Below are positions 21,611 through 30,167 of a DNA stretch of 32,057 nt, piece by piece. Source of the stretch: a virus; IMG/VR virus record IMGVR_UViG_3300049491_000135, positions 1 through 32,057 of that record. One strand, 5' to 3'. Under the pieces are notes generated by a model. It was not told where the DNA came from. It was given only the letters and a program-made list of their open reading frames with translations, and made no database searches. The position numbers and the translations under genes are program-made. Position 1 is the stretch's first letter, and each line of letters starts with the position of its first letter.

Positions 21611-21942
21611 TGGCGTACACCGATACGCTCGAACGGGCTGGAGTAAAGATCGTTCACCACTTTGGTGGAGGCACTTACGCCAAGGAAACGCTTATCCCGG
21701 CCGGGTGCATGCTCATACAGCACATGCACCCGCATGCTCACCTGTCGATCCTCGGGGCGGGCCGGGCAATTGTTCAAACTGGTGGGGCGGCGGAAGAATT
21801 TGAAGCGCCTGCCTGCATCACCATTCCAGCAGGCATGGCGCATTCAGTCTCAGCGCTCACAGATGTGGTTTGGTTCTGTTGTCATGCAACGGGCGACACC
21901 GACCCGGCCAGCGTGGACACGAGCATTCTGGCGGGGCACTGA
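21610..21942 (+). CDS. Cupin-domain protein (110 aa)
   Basis: Cupin motif 1 is seen in TLIPAGCMLIQHMHPHAHLS (His 38, 40, 42, 44), followed by ILGAGRAIVQTG. Motif 2 is in ACITIPAGMAHSV (His 78), with a further His 92. This indicates a small metal-binding beta-barrel. The substrate is not known. It starts on the stop of the preceding gene and touches the glycosyltransferase gene at its end, so the three cargo genes (cupin, glycosyltransferase, oxygenase) form a coupled set. Confidence 0.75.
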   Translation: MAYTDTLERAGVKIVHHFGGGTYAKETLIPAGCMLIQHMHPHAHLSILGAGRAIVQTGGAAEEFEAPACITIPAGMAHSVSALTDVVWFCCHATGDTDPASVDTSILAGH

Positions 21943-22664
21943 TGATCATTGGTGATGGCGTCATTCCCGAGGCGGCATGCGTCTATGACGTGCGCGACGC
22001 TATTGGTCGGGATGACGTGGTGTTGTTGGCTCATGTGGCAAAAAAGCTAGGCCAAACCATCCCCGAAGGATCAACGATCTACAACTTTGAACCACTTTAT
22101 GACGGATGCCGCTCGCTGTCGCTTGGCTATCTTGACGTGTTGCGGGCACACAAGGTGTGGGACTATCAAGCCAAAAACGTCGAATGGTTGAAGCGGCGGG
22201 GCGTCGATGCTATGCGCGTGCCCTACGGATACACGCCAGCCCTTGAACGCGCGCCAGTGAAGTCGAAAGATATTGACGTGCTTTTTTTTGGAAGCATGTC
22301 ACCGCGACGAGATGCCAAGTTGGCGGAAATTCGTGAGCAGTGTAAAGTGGTGACGGCACATGGAGTTTATGGCGCGGAGCTTGATTCGCTGATTGCTCGC
22401 GCGAGAGTTGTCGTGAATATCCATTTCACCGACCACCCACACCCGCTTGAAGTGGTGCGTATCAATTACTTGATGGCGAATGGCTGTGCGGTGGTGACAG
22501 AGCCCGGATGGGATGAGCAAGAAAACGCAGCCTACGCGCCTGGCGTTGTCTTTTCAGACAATCTCGCCTTTGATTGCGCAAAGTGGGTGAAGGCTGATCT
22601 TTCAGCAATAAGCGAAGCTGCAAGACGAACAATTCAATCCATGCCAATGAAGGTTCCCGCATGA
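21942..22664 (+). CDS. Glycosyltransferase-like protein (240 aa)
   Basis: Residues 112-123 (DVLFFGSMSPRR) start a Rossmann-like domain. VVNIHFTDHPHPLEVVRINY and LMANGCAVVTEPGWDE (to about 193) carry the conserved Glu and 'G.xVVTE' of GT-B glycosyltransferases (GT1/GT4-like C-terminal half). The N-terminal half is short and has IYNFEPLYDGCRSLSLGYLD. Likely transfers a sugar from a nucleotide sugar to phage or host polymer; the acceptor is unknown. The real start is ATG 21942, overlapping the cupin stop; a long upstream frame is shadow. ATGA overlap with the oxygenase gene. Confidence 0.72.
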   Translation: MIIGDGVIPEAACVYDVRDAIGRDDVVLLAHVAKKLGQTIPEGSTIYNFEPLYDGCRSLSLGYLDVLRAHKVWDYQAKNVEWLKRRGVDAMRVPYGYTPALERAPVKSKDIDVLFFGSMSPRRDAKLAEIREQCKVVTAHGVYGAELDSLIARARVVVNIHFTDHPHPLEVVRINYLMANGCAVVTEPGWDEQENAAYAPGVVFSDNLAFDCAKWVKADLSAISEAARRTIQSMPMKVPA

Positions 22665-23191
22665 ACCTGTGTTTGATTCAGCGCGATATCCCAGTGGCCG
22701 GGCTGTACTGGGCAATCCAACAGCATCCAGAACTGTGGAATCAGAACCGCGCACGCACGCAAGATCCGACCAGCCCGCATCATCAGCTTGATGACATTTG
22801 GGTCCGATACGGTGATGCAAATCAAGACCCGCGCCAGCCGCACGACTCGAAATGGCACGCGCCAGCCGAAATCCTCGGTGTTAAAGCTGTTTGCCTTGAC
22901 ATCATGCGACTCGTGGGGGGCTCCATCCTCGGCGGTGTTTTGATTACGCGGGTCCCGCCTGGCGCTGAATGCAAGCGACATGCTGACAAAGGCTGGCATG
23001 CTGACGCGCACGATAAATATGCGCTTCAGATCACCAGCGCACCTGGGCAGTTTTTCTGCTTTGACGGTGAGTCTCTCGAATCTCGCCCCGGTGACCTGTA
23101 CGAGTTCAAGAACGAACACCCTCACTGGGTGACGAATGAAACGCCATATGAGCGCATCACGATGATCGTGTGTGTGCGGAAGGAGCATTGA
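22661..23191 (+). CDS. 2OG-Fe(II) oxygenase-like protein (176 aa)
   Basis: The double-stranded beta-helix part reads ITRVPPGAECKRHADKGWHA, with the metal motif H107-x-D109, then SAPGQFFCFDGESLESRPGD. The distal His is in KNEHPHWVTNE (153/155) and the 2OG-binding Arg in TPYERITM (164). This is the aspartyl-hydroxylase/P4H-type order. Such an enzyme hydroxylates a protein, sugar or nucleic acid; the substrate is unknown. It belongs to the coupled trio with cupin and glycosyltransferase. The N-terminal 90 residues are not recognised. Confidence 0.75.
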   Translation: MNLCLIQRDIPVAGLYWAIQQHPELWNQNRARTQDPTSPHHQLDDIWVRYGDANQDPRQPHDSKWHAPAEILGVKAVCLDIMRLVGGSILGGVLITRVPPGAECKRHADKGWHADAHDKYALQITSAPGQFFCFDGESLESRPGDLYEFKNEHPHWVTNETPYERITMIVCVRKEH

Positions 23192-23192
23192 T

Positions 23193-23963
23193 ATGCCGTG
23201 GGTTGCAGCAATTGGGGCCGTTGCCGGCTCACTTATTTCGGCGGATGCTTCCGGCAATGCGGCAGACGCGCAGGCAAAATCTGCCGAAGATGCGAACCGC
23301 CTAGCGCAAGATCAGTTCAATCAAAACCGCGCCGACTCTCAGCCATGGCGCGACGCTGGAACTCAGGCGCTTGGTCAACTGACATCCGGGACTTCTGCCG
23401 GTGGTGACTTCTCCCGCGACTTCACGCTAGCCGATTTCAACAAAGACCCCGGCTATCAATTCCGCATGGATCAAGGCTCCAATGCTTTGCAAACCAGCGC
23501 AGCATCGCGTGGCGGGTTGCTCAGTGGCGGCACGCTGAAGGCGCTTGATCGCTATGGCCAAGACTACGCCAGCGGCGAGTACAGCAATGCATACAACCGG
23601 TTCAACAACGACCGTACCCAGCGCTTCAACCGACTTTCGTCGATTGCAGGGCTGGGGCAGACCGCAACCCGTGACGTTGCACAGCAAGGCACGGCCCTTG
23701 CCGGCCAGCTTGGCGAAAACGGCATGCAAGCGGCGAATGCTCGTGCATCTGGCTACATCGGCACGGCCAATGCGATCAATGGTGGTGCGCAGAGCTTGGG
23801 CAACTGGTATCAAGGCCAGCAAGCTGTTGGCAATCGATATGGTGGTGTCGGGTCATCCGGTTGGCAAGCGGGCGGCATGAACGGAACCAACGATGCCAGC
23901 ATGTTCAGCAACAGCGGCAACGCAAATGACTGGTTCCTGCGCAACGGTTCCAGCGGAGACTAA
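23193..23963 (+). CDS. DNA transfer (ejection) protein, gp7-like position
   Basis: 256 aa. MPWVAAIGAVAGSLISADAS is a hydrophobic N-terminus, followed by alanine-rich helix (AADAQAKSAEDANRLAQDQF), and FNKDPGYQFRMDQGSNALQT, SAASRGGLLSGGTLKAL. This last region is typical of phage DNA transfer proteins. The C-terminus is Gly/Asn/Ser-rich. In P22, gp7, gp20 and gp16 are packed in the head and ejected to form a conduit. Here three such genes follow in a row. GGAAGGAG precedes ATG 23193. Confidence 0.72.
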   Translation: MPWVAAIGAVAGSLISADASGNAADAQAKSAEDANRLAQDQFNQNRADSQPWRDAGTQALGQLTSGTSAGGDFSRDFTLADFNKDPGYQFRMDQGSNALQTSAASRGGLLSGGTLKALDRYGQDYASGEYSNAYNRFNNDRTQRFNRLSSIAGLGQTATRDVAQQGTALAGQLGENGMQAANARASGYIGTANAINGGAQSLGNWYQGQQAVGNRYGGVGSSGWQAGGMNGTNDASMFSNSGNANDWFLRNGSSGD

Positions 23964-23966
23964 GCA

Positions 23967-25385
23967 ATGCCCCTCAATACCTCAATCGCGCTGCAAGCTA
24001 AGCCCATCGAGTTCGACAACCCTATTGACGTTCAGTCAAAAGCGCTGACCCTTCGCCAACTGGCGGGCCGTGGGCAGATGCAGGACATGGAGCTTCAACA
24101 GGCGCAGGAATCGCAACAGCAACAGCGCACGCTTGGCGATATCTACCGCAACGGCGTTGGGGCAGACGGCCAGCCGAACCACACGGCCATCGTGCAACAG
24201 ATGGCGCAGCAGGGTCTCGGGAAGATGATTCCCGGATATCTCAAGCAAGTGGCCGATGCCGACAAGTCGCGCGCTGATGTGGGGCATGTCGGTGCGCAGA
24301 CCGCCGAGCTTGGCGCAAAAACGCAAGCGGCTAATTGGGAACTTGCGAAGAAGAAAAATGATGCTATGAACGGCGCAATTTCTTCACTCTTGACTCGCCC
24401 GAATTTGTCGCATGATGATGTAATCGCAGAAATCGTCAATTTGAAAAATGCCGGGATCATTGACGCGGGGCAAGGCTTCCAGATGACGCGAGGGTTGCCC
24501 AGCAATCCGGCAGAGTTGCGGCAACGGCTGACCGAAGCGGGGTTGAAAGTCATGGATGCCGCCAATCGGCTTAAAGCCATGACTCCGCAGTTCCAGATGG
24601 TTGACAACGGCAAGACCAAGACGCCGATGGATTTCAACGCCATCACGAATCCCGCAGGCCCCGCCACGGTGCAGATGACGACCACGCCGGGTGAAGACCT
24701 CAGCGCGACAACTCAGCAGCGCGGGCAGAACATGACGGCATCGACGGCAGCGGCTGGGCGCGCGCAAACCGAGCGGCATTTCCAAGTCGGACAAAACACG
24801 CCCCAGTACATGGAAACCGATGCAGGATTGGTTGCGCTTCCGAAAAAGTTGGTGCTCGGCCAATCGCCTACAGCAACACCTGTCATGTCGGCAGATGGGG
24901 CGCCTCTTGGAAAGCCGCTGAAGGACATCCCGCCGGCAGTGAACAAGAAAATCATCGAAGGCCGGCAAAGCTTGAACAACATTGCCCAAGCGATTGCGGT
25001 AGTCAAGGCAAACCCGGATGCCTTCGGGATCATCAATGCGGTTCCGTTTGTTGAGCGTGCTCGACAAGGGGATACGAAAGGCGTTGATGCACGCGCTCAA
25101 GTGGCGAATATCGGCAGTTTGAAACTGCATGATCGCTCTGGCGCTGCTGTGTCTGCCTCAGAGTTTCCTCGCCTTGCTCCGTTCATTCCATCCAGCTCCG
25201 ACAAGCCAGAAGCAGTCGTGACGAAGCTCCAGCAGATGAAGCGCATTGCCGAAGAGGAATTGGGCTTGTACACAGAGGCATACAGCAAGCCGAACGGGTA
25301 CAAGGAAAGCAAGGCGCTCCCAAAGGCCGATCCCAGCGTGCCTGACGACATTGCAGCCATTCTCCGCAAACACGGAGGCAACTGA
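23967..25385 (+). CDS. Internal virion / ejection protein, gp20-like position
   Basis: 472 aa, polar, glutamine-rich helices at the N-terminus (QMQDMELQQAQESQQQQR) and no membrane spans or signal. This matches the composition of P22 gp20-like ejection proteins and the place between the gp7- and gp16-like genes. No sequence motif allows a firm assignment. Start overlaps nothing upstream (3-base gap), stop overlaps the next ATG. Confidence 0.65.
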   Translation: MPLNTSIALQAKPIEFDNPIDVQSKALTLRQLAGRGQMQDMELQQAQESQQQQRTLGDIYRNGVGADGQPNHTAIVQQMAQQGLGKMIPGYLKQVADADKSRADVGHVGAQTAELGAKTQAANWELAKKKNDAMNGAISSLLTRPNLSHDDVIAEIVNLKNAGIIDAGQGFQMTRGLPSNPAELRQRLTEAGLKVMDAANRLKAMTPQFQMVDNGKTKTPMDFNAITNPAGPATVQMTTTPGEDLSATTQQRGQNMTASTAAAGRAQTERHFQVGQNTPQYMETDAGLVALPKKLVLGQSPTATPVMSADGAPLGKPLKDIPPAVNKKIIEGRQSLNNIAQAIAVVKANPDAFGIINAVPFVERARQGDTKGVDARAQVANIGSLKLHDRSGAAVSASEFPRLAPFIPSSSDKPEAVVTKLQQMKRIAEEELGLYTEAYSKPNGYKESKALPKADPSVPDDIAAILRKHGGN

Positions 25386-27085
25386 TGGCAACCCGCGACG
25401 AAGTGATCGCAGCGATCCGCAACGCAGACGCTGCGGGTGACTCGGCAAGCGTGCGCAAGCTCGGGGCGTTCCTGCAAACGATGCAGCCTGAGATTGCGCC
25501 GACCGCGCCCGATCCATCCATGGGCGAGCGCATCAAACAAGGCGCCGGCGACCTCGCTGCTGGTGCTGTTCGTGGCGCTGGCAGCATCGGCGCAACACTC
25601 CTTGAGCTTGCAAAGACCGGCAACCCTGCAACTGGCGGCGCGGCCCCTTCGACGTTCAAAGAGCGGCTGTCAGATCGCCGCACGGGCATGGATGCTGGTT
25701 TGACTGAGATGGGCGCCGACCCGAACTCGCTTGCGTTCAAGGCCGGCAAACTCGGCGGAGAAATCGCCGGTACGGCTGGCGTTGGTGGCGCATTGGCAAA
25801 CGGCATGCGCGCTGTTCCTGTCGTCGCCAAGTACGCGCCGGGCCTAGTCGAAGCGGTTCAGACATCCGGCATGACTGCTGGCGCAGCAAAGGCAGGCATC
25901 CCCGGAACGCTCGCAAACCTTGCTACGCGGACCGCTGGCGGCGCTGTAACTGGCGGCACAAGTGCTGCATTGGTGGACCCTGAAAAAGCAGGAACCGGCG
26001 CATTGATTGGCGCAGCCATGCCGGGGGCATTGAAACTTGCAGGAGTTGCGGGCAAGACACTCGGCAAGATCGTGCGAGGGCCAGAGCAAGCGCCAGAGAT
26101 GGCCGCCGCTGTACAAGCCGCACGGAGTGCCGGATATGTCATCCCGCCGACTCAAGCAAACCCCACGCTTGCCAACCGACTGCTTGAAGGCGTGTCCGGG
26201 AAAAGCAGCATAGCCCAAAACGCAAGCGCCGCCAATCAAGCGGTGACCAACAGAAAAGCCGCTGCCGCATTGGGCCTCGCACCTGATGTGAAGTTGACAC
26301 CGGAAGTCTTGGCTGATGTTCGCAAAACAGCCGGGGCGACTTACGATGCCGTGAGCAACTCGGGGACGGTCGTTCCTGGGCAAGCTTATTCCGATGCGCT
26401 TGACAAGATCGCCGCACCCGCTTTGAAGGCGGCCCAAGGGTTCCCGAATGCCAAAGCAAGCCCTGTCATTGACTTGGTAGAGTCCCTTCGTTCGCCGAGC
26501 TTTGATGCTGGTTCGGCTGTTGCAAAATTGAAAGAGCTTCGCAGCGCTGCCGACGATGCTTTCCGCGCAGGCAATACAGATGTGGCGCGAGCATCAAAAG
26601 CCGCCGCTTCAGCGCTTGAAACTGCGCTGGGATCACACTTGGCGCAGTCAGGCAACCCACAAGCTTTGCAGGCATTCCAAGAAGCTCGGCAATTGATCGC
26701 CAAAACCTACAGTGTCGAAAAGGCGCTGAACCCTGCAAGCGGCAGTGTCGATGCTCGAAAACTCGCTGCGCAACTTGCCAAGGGCAAGCCGCTGTCTGGT
26801 GAGTTGAAATCTGCCGCAGAGTTTGCCGCTCGGTTTATGGGGAGCCTCCCTCAAACAAGCCCGCTGGGTTGGATGGCCGGTGCGGGGATGTCTGCTGCAA
26901 TCGCCAATCCGTTGTGGCTTGCCGCTGTAGCTGCTCGCCCTGCTGCGCGAGCTTTGACGCTTTCAGACTTGGTTCAAAACCGACTGGTGCAACAGCCGCC
27001 CGGTAAGCTGTCTGGGTTGCTGGCTAGCCCGGCAGGTCAGCAGGCGCTTTATCGTGCTGCCCCTGTTGCACTGAGCGACCGCTAA
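25385..27085 (+). CDS. Ejection protein, gp16-like position
   Basis: 566 aa. MATRDEVIAAIRNADAAGDS then VRKLGAFLQTMQPE is the familiar N-terminus of large ejection/internal proteins of such phages. A central Ala/Gly-rich, weakly hydrophobic region (GALIGAAMPGALKLAGVAGK) could insert in membranes. A long helical C-terminal half with many Ala/Lys (FDAGSAVAKLKELRSAADDA) follows. In P22 gp16 is required for DNA passage across the inner membrane. The last 62 bases overlap a possible small gene on the opposite strand. Confidence 0.68.
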   Translation: MATRDEVIAAIRNADAAGDSASVRKLGAFLQTMQPEIAPTAPDPSMGERIKQGAGDLAAGAVRGAGSIGATLLELAKTGNPATGGAAPSTFKERLSDRRTGMDAGLTEMGADPNSLAFKAGKLGGEIAGTAGVGGALANGMRAVPVVAKYAPGLVEAVQTSGMTAGAAKAGIPGTLANLATRTAGGAVTGGTSAALVDPEKAGTGALIGAAMPGALKLAGVAGKTLGKIVRGPEQAPEMAAAVQAARSAGYVIPPTQANPTLANRLLEGVSGKSSIAQNASAANQAVTNRKAAAALGLAPDVKLTPEVLADVRKTAGATYDAVSNSGTVVPGQAYSDALDKIAAPALKAAQGFPNAKASPVIDLVESLRSPSFDAGSAVAKLKELRSAADDAFRAGNTDVARASKAAASALETALGSHLAQSGNPQALQAFQEARQLIAKTYSVEKALNPASGSVDARKLAAQLAKGKPLSGELKSAAEFAARFMGSLPQTSPLGWMAGAGMSAAIANPLWLAAVAARPAARALTLSDLVQNRLVQQPPGKLSGLLASPAGQQALYRAAPVALSDR

Positions 27086-27179
27086 GGTCTTTGCCTGTCA
27101 AGCCGCAATAGATGCCCCAGCAAAATGCCGCAAACACCATTGCGCAGAATTTGAAGACCAGCCAGTCCGTGTAATCCAT
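27024..27179 (-). CDS. Possible small membrane protein, antisense and overlapping the gp16-like gene
   Basis: From ATG 27179 on minus: MDYTDWLVFKFCAMVFAAFC then WGIYCGLTGKDL and a polar tail, 51 aa. The hydrophobic first part gives one membrane span and the 'MDYxDWxVFK ... WGxxxGLTG' layout resembles small phage membrane proteins seen elsewhere. It ends inside the 3' end of the gp16-like gene (62 bases shared). The ribosome site is weak (GGGCGG). The plus strand between 27086 and 27208 has no other frame. Confidence 0.45.
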   Translation of the reverse strand: MDYTDWLVFKFCAMVFAAFCWGIYCGLTGKDLSGRSVQQGQHDKAPADLPG

Positions 27180-27208
27180 CGCCGCCCAAAGAAACCAAGG
27201 AATAGATC

Positions 27209-29059
27209 ATGGCCGTATTGCTCCCCGAAGGCAAGCAAAGTTTTGAAACCAGCACGGGGATTCCGCTTGTCTCCGGTAAGGTGTTTACATATGACGCGGG
27301 CACATCGACCCCGCGAAACACCTACGCCGATGCGGCGGGGACGACTCCGAATGCAAACCCGGTCATTCTTGATGCTCGGGGTGAGGCAACCATCTTTTGG
27401 TCTGGTGCGTACAAGGTAGTCCTAAAAGACGCCAGCGATAACATCATTTGGACTGTTGATGGAATTGTTGATCCCACCACCGCATCGACTGGGTTGGTTA
27501 ACACTTTGCGCGCGGACCTTGCCGATACTTCTAGCGCCGCCAAAAATTCAGGGCTGGTTGGCCTGAATGCCACGCTGGCTTACGCTGCCTATACGCTTGG
27601 GGCGCGCCTGGTGCAAGAGGCGGTACACGTCAAGGATTATCCATGGGGCGCCAAACTTGACGGCACAACCGACGACACCTCGGCAATCCAATCGGCGATC
27701 ACAGCAATCCAAGGCACGACGAAACGGCTTGTCATCAACGGCCCGGCTAAGATCACATCCGCGCTGACGATCACCGCCAAGATCACCATCGACTTCTGCA
27801 ATAGGCAAGGGCAACTCCTGCTTGCTACGCAAAACATGGACGGCATCAAGATCGGCGACGGCACTGCTCCGGCGCGAACGGCATGTTTCAACACGGTGCT
27901 ACTCGGGCCGGCGTTTGCGCCATTCCCCGGCGTCGGCCAATTCACGACTGGCGCGTGCATCAACGAGAACTATGTCGCCTACGTCGATGTCATTCGCCCC
28001 TCGTTCTACGGGCTCGACGCTGGCACGCGCAAGCTGTTCAACGGCCTGCTTCAGTTGCGCGCTACCGAGTGCGACACCCCGTACATCCTCGGGCAAGAAA
28101 TGCACGGCGACATCGTGACCGCATCCGGCACGGCCACGGTGGCTAACCGCACTGTCGATTGCAATTACGACAACGCACGGTTTCTCAGCAGTGACGGCAA
28201 CGGCATGACGTGGGGCAACAACTGCGCTGGGCTGGGCATGCTTCGCCCCGAGGCATATGGACTGATCGGCTGGTGCCTGAAGATCGACACCCCTGCTGGC
28301 GCGAATGGGCAAAACTTCTTCGTCACGGATCCCGACTTCGAGATTGAGCCGACAAGTGCTGGGGGCATCTGGGCAAAGAGCGGCTCGGCACTCATCTGCC
28401 GTGGCGGCTGGATGGGAGCCAACGGCATTTCCGGCACGCTGCCCATTGGCTTTCAGATTGACTCGACATTCGACACGGCAGAGATCGGGATCGGTTCGCT
28501 CTACGGCACACGCAACATCATCAACGGTCCGGCCTGCAAGGTGACATCAGGCGACTTCGCTGGCGATAACACCACAGCAGGTGTATGCATCACCATCGGC
28601 GCGAACGATACGCAGGTTGCATCGGATGTGTCGATCCGCCAGTACGTAGGAACTGGCATCGGCTGGTCTGGTACGCCGACTGGCGTTCTCATCGGCGCAA
28701 TGAAGTTCAAAAACAATGGCACGGACATCACCGCCCCCAGCGCGTGGGGGGCTTTGGTTGGTCCCGTGATTGGCAACTGTCAGACCGACAAAGCCCGAAC
28801 GGGCTACACAGCAGCAGCGACGACAAACATTCCTGCGACGGTCAACTTCACGCAGATCACTGGGACGACCAATATCACCACGATCCCCGTGCAGGGCGTT
28901 GGAAGCGCTCTCACAATTCAGGCAACCGGCTCGACGGTGAATCTTGCCGCAGGCGGGAATTTGCAACTCCGCGCCGCGCCCGTGGCAATCGCCGCTGGGT
29001 TTGCGATCCACCTAAAATGCGATGGCGTTAACTGGTTTGAACAAGGGAGAAACTTCTGA
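27209..29059 (+). CDS. Tailspike / tail fibre with beta-helix region
   Basis: 616 aa. The N-terminal 80 residues (LPEGKQSFETSTGIPLVSGK, FTYDAGTSTPRNTYADAAGT, NPVILDARGEATIFW) are a widespread phage tailspike/fibre head-binding module. Then AKLDGTTDDTSAIQSAITAI begins a pectate-lyase-like right-handed beta-helix, as in many polysaccharide-binding or -cleaving spikes. The C-terminus is a Thr/Gly-rich beta region. It likely recognises a surface polysaccharide of the host. Its catalytic residues cannot be named. Located after the ejection genes as in P22-like phages. Stop overlaps the next ATG. Confidence 0.85.
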   Translation: MAVLLPEGKQSFETSTGIPLVSGKVFTYDAGTSTPRNTYADAAGTTPNANPVILDARGEATIFWSGAYKVVLKDASDNIIWTVDGIVDPTTASTGLVNTLRADLADTSSAAKNSGLVGLNATLAYAAYTLGARLVQEAVHVKDYPWGAKLDGTTDDTSAIQSAITAIQGTTKRLVINGPAKITSALTITAKITIDFCNRQGQLLLATQNMDGIKIGDGTAPARTACFNTVLLGPAFAPFPGVGQFTTGACINENYVAYVDVIRPSFYGLDAGTRKLFNGLLQLRATECDTPYILGQEMHGDIVTASGTATVANRTVDCNYDNARFLSSDGNGMTWGNNCAGLGMLRPEAYGLIGWCLKIDTPAGANGQNFFVTDPDFEIEPTSAGGIWAKSGSALICRGGWMGANGISGTLPIGFQIDSTFDTAEIGIGSLYGTRNIINGPACKVTSGDFAGDNTTAGVCITIGANDTQVASDVSIRQYVGTGIGWSGTPTGVLIGAMKFKNNGTDITAPSAWGALVGPVIGNCQTDKARTGYTAAATTNIPATVNFTQITGTTNITTIPVQGVGSALTIQATGSTVNLAAGGNLQLRAAPVAIAAGFAIHLKCDGVNWFEQGRNF

Positions 29060-29175
29060 TGGAAAACGAAAACCTCATTTATTGGCGTGGCGTGGCCGTT
29101 GGCATTGAAGGTGCTGGCGGGCGGATTGTGTGGTTTGGCAATACTTCCCGAGAAGCCATCGAGGCCTTGTCATGA
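29059..29175 (+). CDS. Small protein behind the tailspike (38 aa)
   Basis: MENENLIYWRGVAVGIEGAG then GRIVWFGNTSREAIEALS. Start overlaps the tailspike stop (TGATG), with AGGGAGAAAC upstream as ribosome site, and its stop overlaps the next ATG. Short coupled genes of this kind behind tail fibres are often fibre chaperones or unknown small proteins. Confidence 0.55.
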   Translation: MENENLIYWRGVAVGIEGAGGRIVWFGNTSREAIEALS

Positions 29176-29267
29176 AGGCGTACATTGCAAACCTCTGGCG
29201 CGCACTACTTAACCGTCCGCCCGCGCAAACCCGTGGCGGTGGCCCCGGCCCGTTCAGGCCGAAATGA
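29172..29267 (+). CDS. Possible 31-aa basic peptide
   Basis: MKAYIANLWRALLNRPPAQT then RGGGPGPFRPK. Overlaps the upstream stop in ATGA and the next gene's start. An amphipathic helix with a basic Pro/Gly tail; similar mini-proteins ending GGPGPFRPK-like are seen in phages (from memory). Very short, hence uncertain. Confidence 0.45.
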   Translation: MKAYIANLWRALLNRPPAQTRGGGPGPFRPK

Positions 29268-29590
29268 GCCCACTCACCTTGCTTGGGTGCCTTACCCTCA
29301 CCTATGCTGGGTGGCAGGTGTTCGATGACGGCCCGCTGGCTTTCTACGTGTCAGCGGGTTTGTTGATCGTCGTCCTGTTGTGGAAGATCGGCTCAGACCA
29401 TGGGGGTACGTGGTGGCCTGTTTGCGTGTTCGGCATTGCCCTTGGCTTGATGCAGGCAGGCTGCGGCATGCTCTACGCGGGCGACGGCAGGAGCTTCATC
29501 TGCGACGCCGGGACTGGACTACCTTTGTCACTCGTGGTGATGGGCGCGGCCTCGATAATTGCCGGCTGGCTCACAAGGAAAGCGCGCTAG
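29264..29590 (+). CDS. Membrane protein, three spans or more (108 aa)
   Basis: Hydrophobic segments near residues 3-18, 25-40, 50-68 and 85-103 separated by charged turns (KIGSDHGG, DGRSFICDAG). It stands at the start of the lysis region and could be a holin or a holin partner, but the similarity is by topology only. ATGA overlap with the small gene before it. Confidence 0.6.
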   Translation: MSPLTLLGCLTLTYAGWQVFDDGPLAFYVSAGLLIVVLLWKIGSDHGGTWWPVCVFGIALGLMQAGCGMLYAGDGRSFICDAGTGLPLSLVVMGAASIIAGWLTRKAR

Positions 29591-29652
29591 TTTTCACGCA
29601 CCTGTCAACCTGTGAGGCTTTACACGTCACAAGCCTTAAGAATTCACGCATC

Positions 29653-29934
29653 ATGAACGAACGTAGACCGGCGACAACCATCGGTGAATTGGACATTCAC
29701 CTTGGGTTCCTGATGCAAGAGCTAAAAGCAATGCGCGAGCGCGTGGACGGCATGTTTAACCTGATGGCGACCAAGGAAGAATTGGCGCGGGAGATTGCCG
29801 CCCTTCGCGCTGAGGTAAAGGAAAACTCGCCTCGGTCTTTCATGCGAACGGTCACGGAACTTGCTACGGGTGTCGCTGCGGTTTCCGCTGCTGTTGGCAT
29901 CATCGCGGCCCTGCTCCACTACGGTGCGAAATGA
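29653..29934 (+). CDS. Coiled-coil protein with C-terminal membrane anchor (93 aa)
   Basis: MNERRPATTIGELDIHLGFL then MQELKAMRERVDGMFN and a coiled coil (TKEELAREIAALRAEVKE), followed by a hydrophobic span at about 69-89 (LATGVAAVSAAVGIIAALL). This N-coil/C-anchor layout is common in small phage proteins next to holins. The 62 bases before the ATG contain the hairpin AGGCTT...AAGCCT. ATGA overlap with the holin-like gene. Confidence 0.6.
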   Translation: MNERRPATTIGELDIHLGFLMQELKAMRERVDGMFNLMATKEELAREIAALRAEVKENSPRSFMRTVTELATGVAAVSAAVGIIAALLHYGAK

Positions 29935-30167
29935 AGCGGTCACACGTTTGGCTCGGCGTATGCATCTGCGCCATGTTCATTTCAGCGGTGGTCGGCCTGT
30001 TTCTTGCTGAGCCCCCAGCATCTGCGCGGGAACCCCTGTTCCTGCTGCTAGGTTCGCTGTCTTCAGCTTTTGGGGCGGTGGTGTCGTATTGGTTCGGCAG
30101 CAGTTCTGGCAGTGCCGCAAAGTCTGAAACCATCGCAAAGCTTACAGCGGACAACCCGACGCCATGA
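29931..30167 (+). CDS. Holin-like protein (78 aa)
   Basis: Two membrane spans (about 7-25 and 36-55) joined by a short AEPPASAREP loop, and a polar, Ser/Lys-rich C-terminus (GSSSGSAAKSETIAKLT). This is the class II-type holin layout, and the tail 'SYWFGSSSGSAAKSE' is typical of phage holins. It would form lesions in the inner membrane timed for lysis. Spanin genes follow about 0.8 kb downstream. Confidence 0.72.
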   Translation: MKRSHVWLGVCICAMFISAVVGLFLAEPPASAREPLFLLLGSLSSAFGAVVSYWFGSSSGSAAKSETIAKLTADNPTP

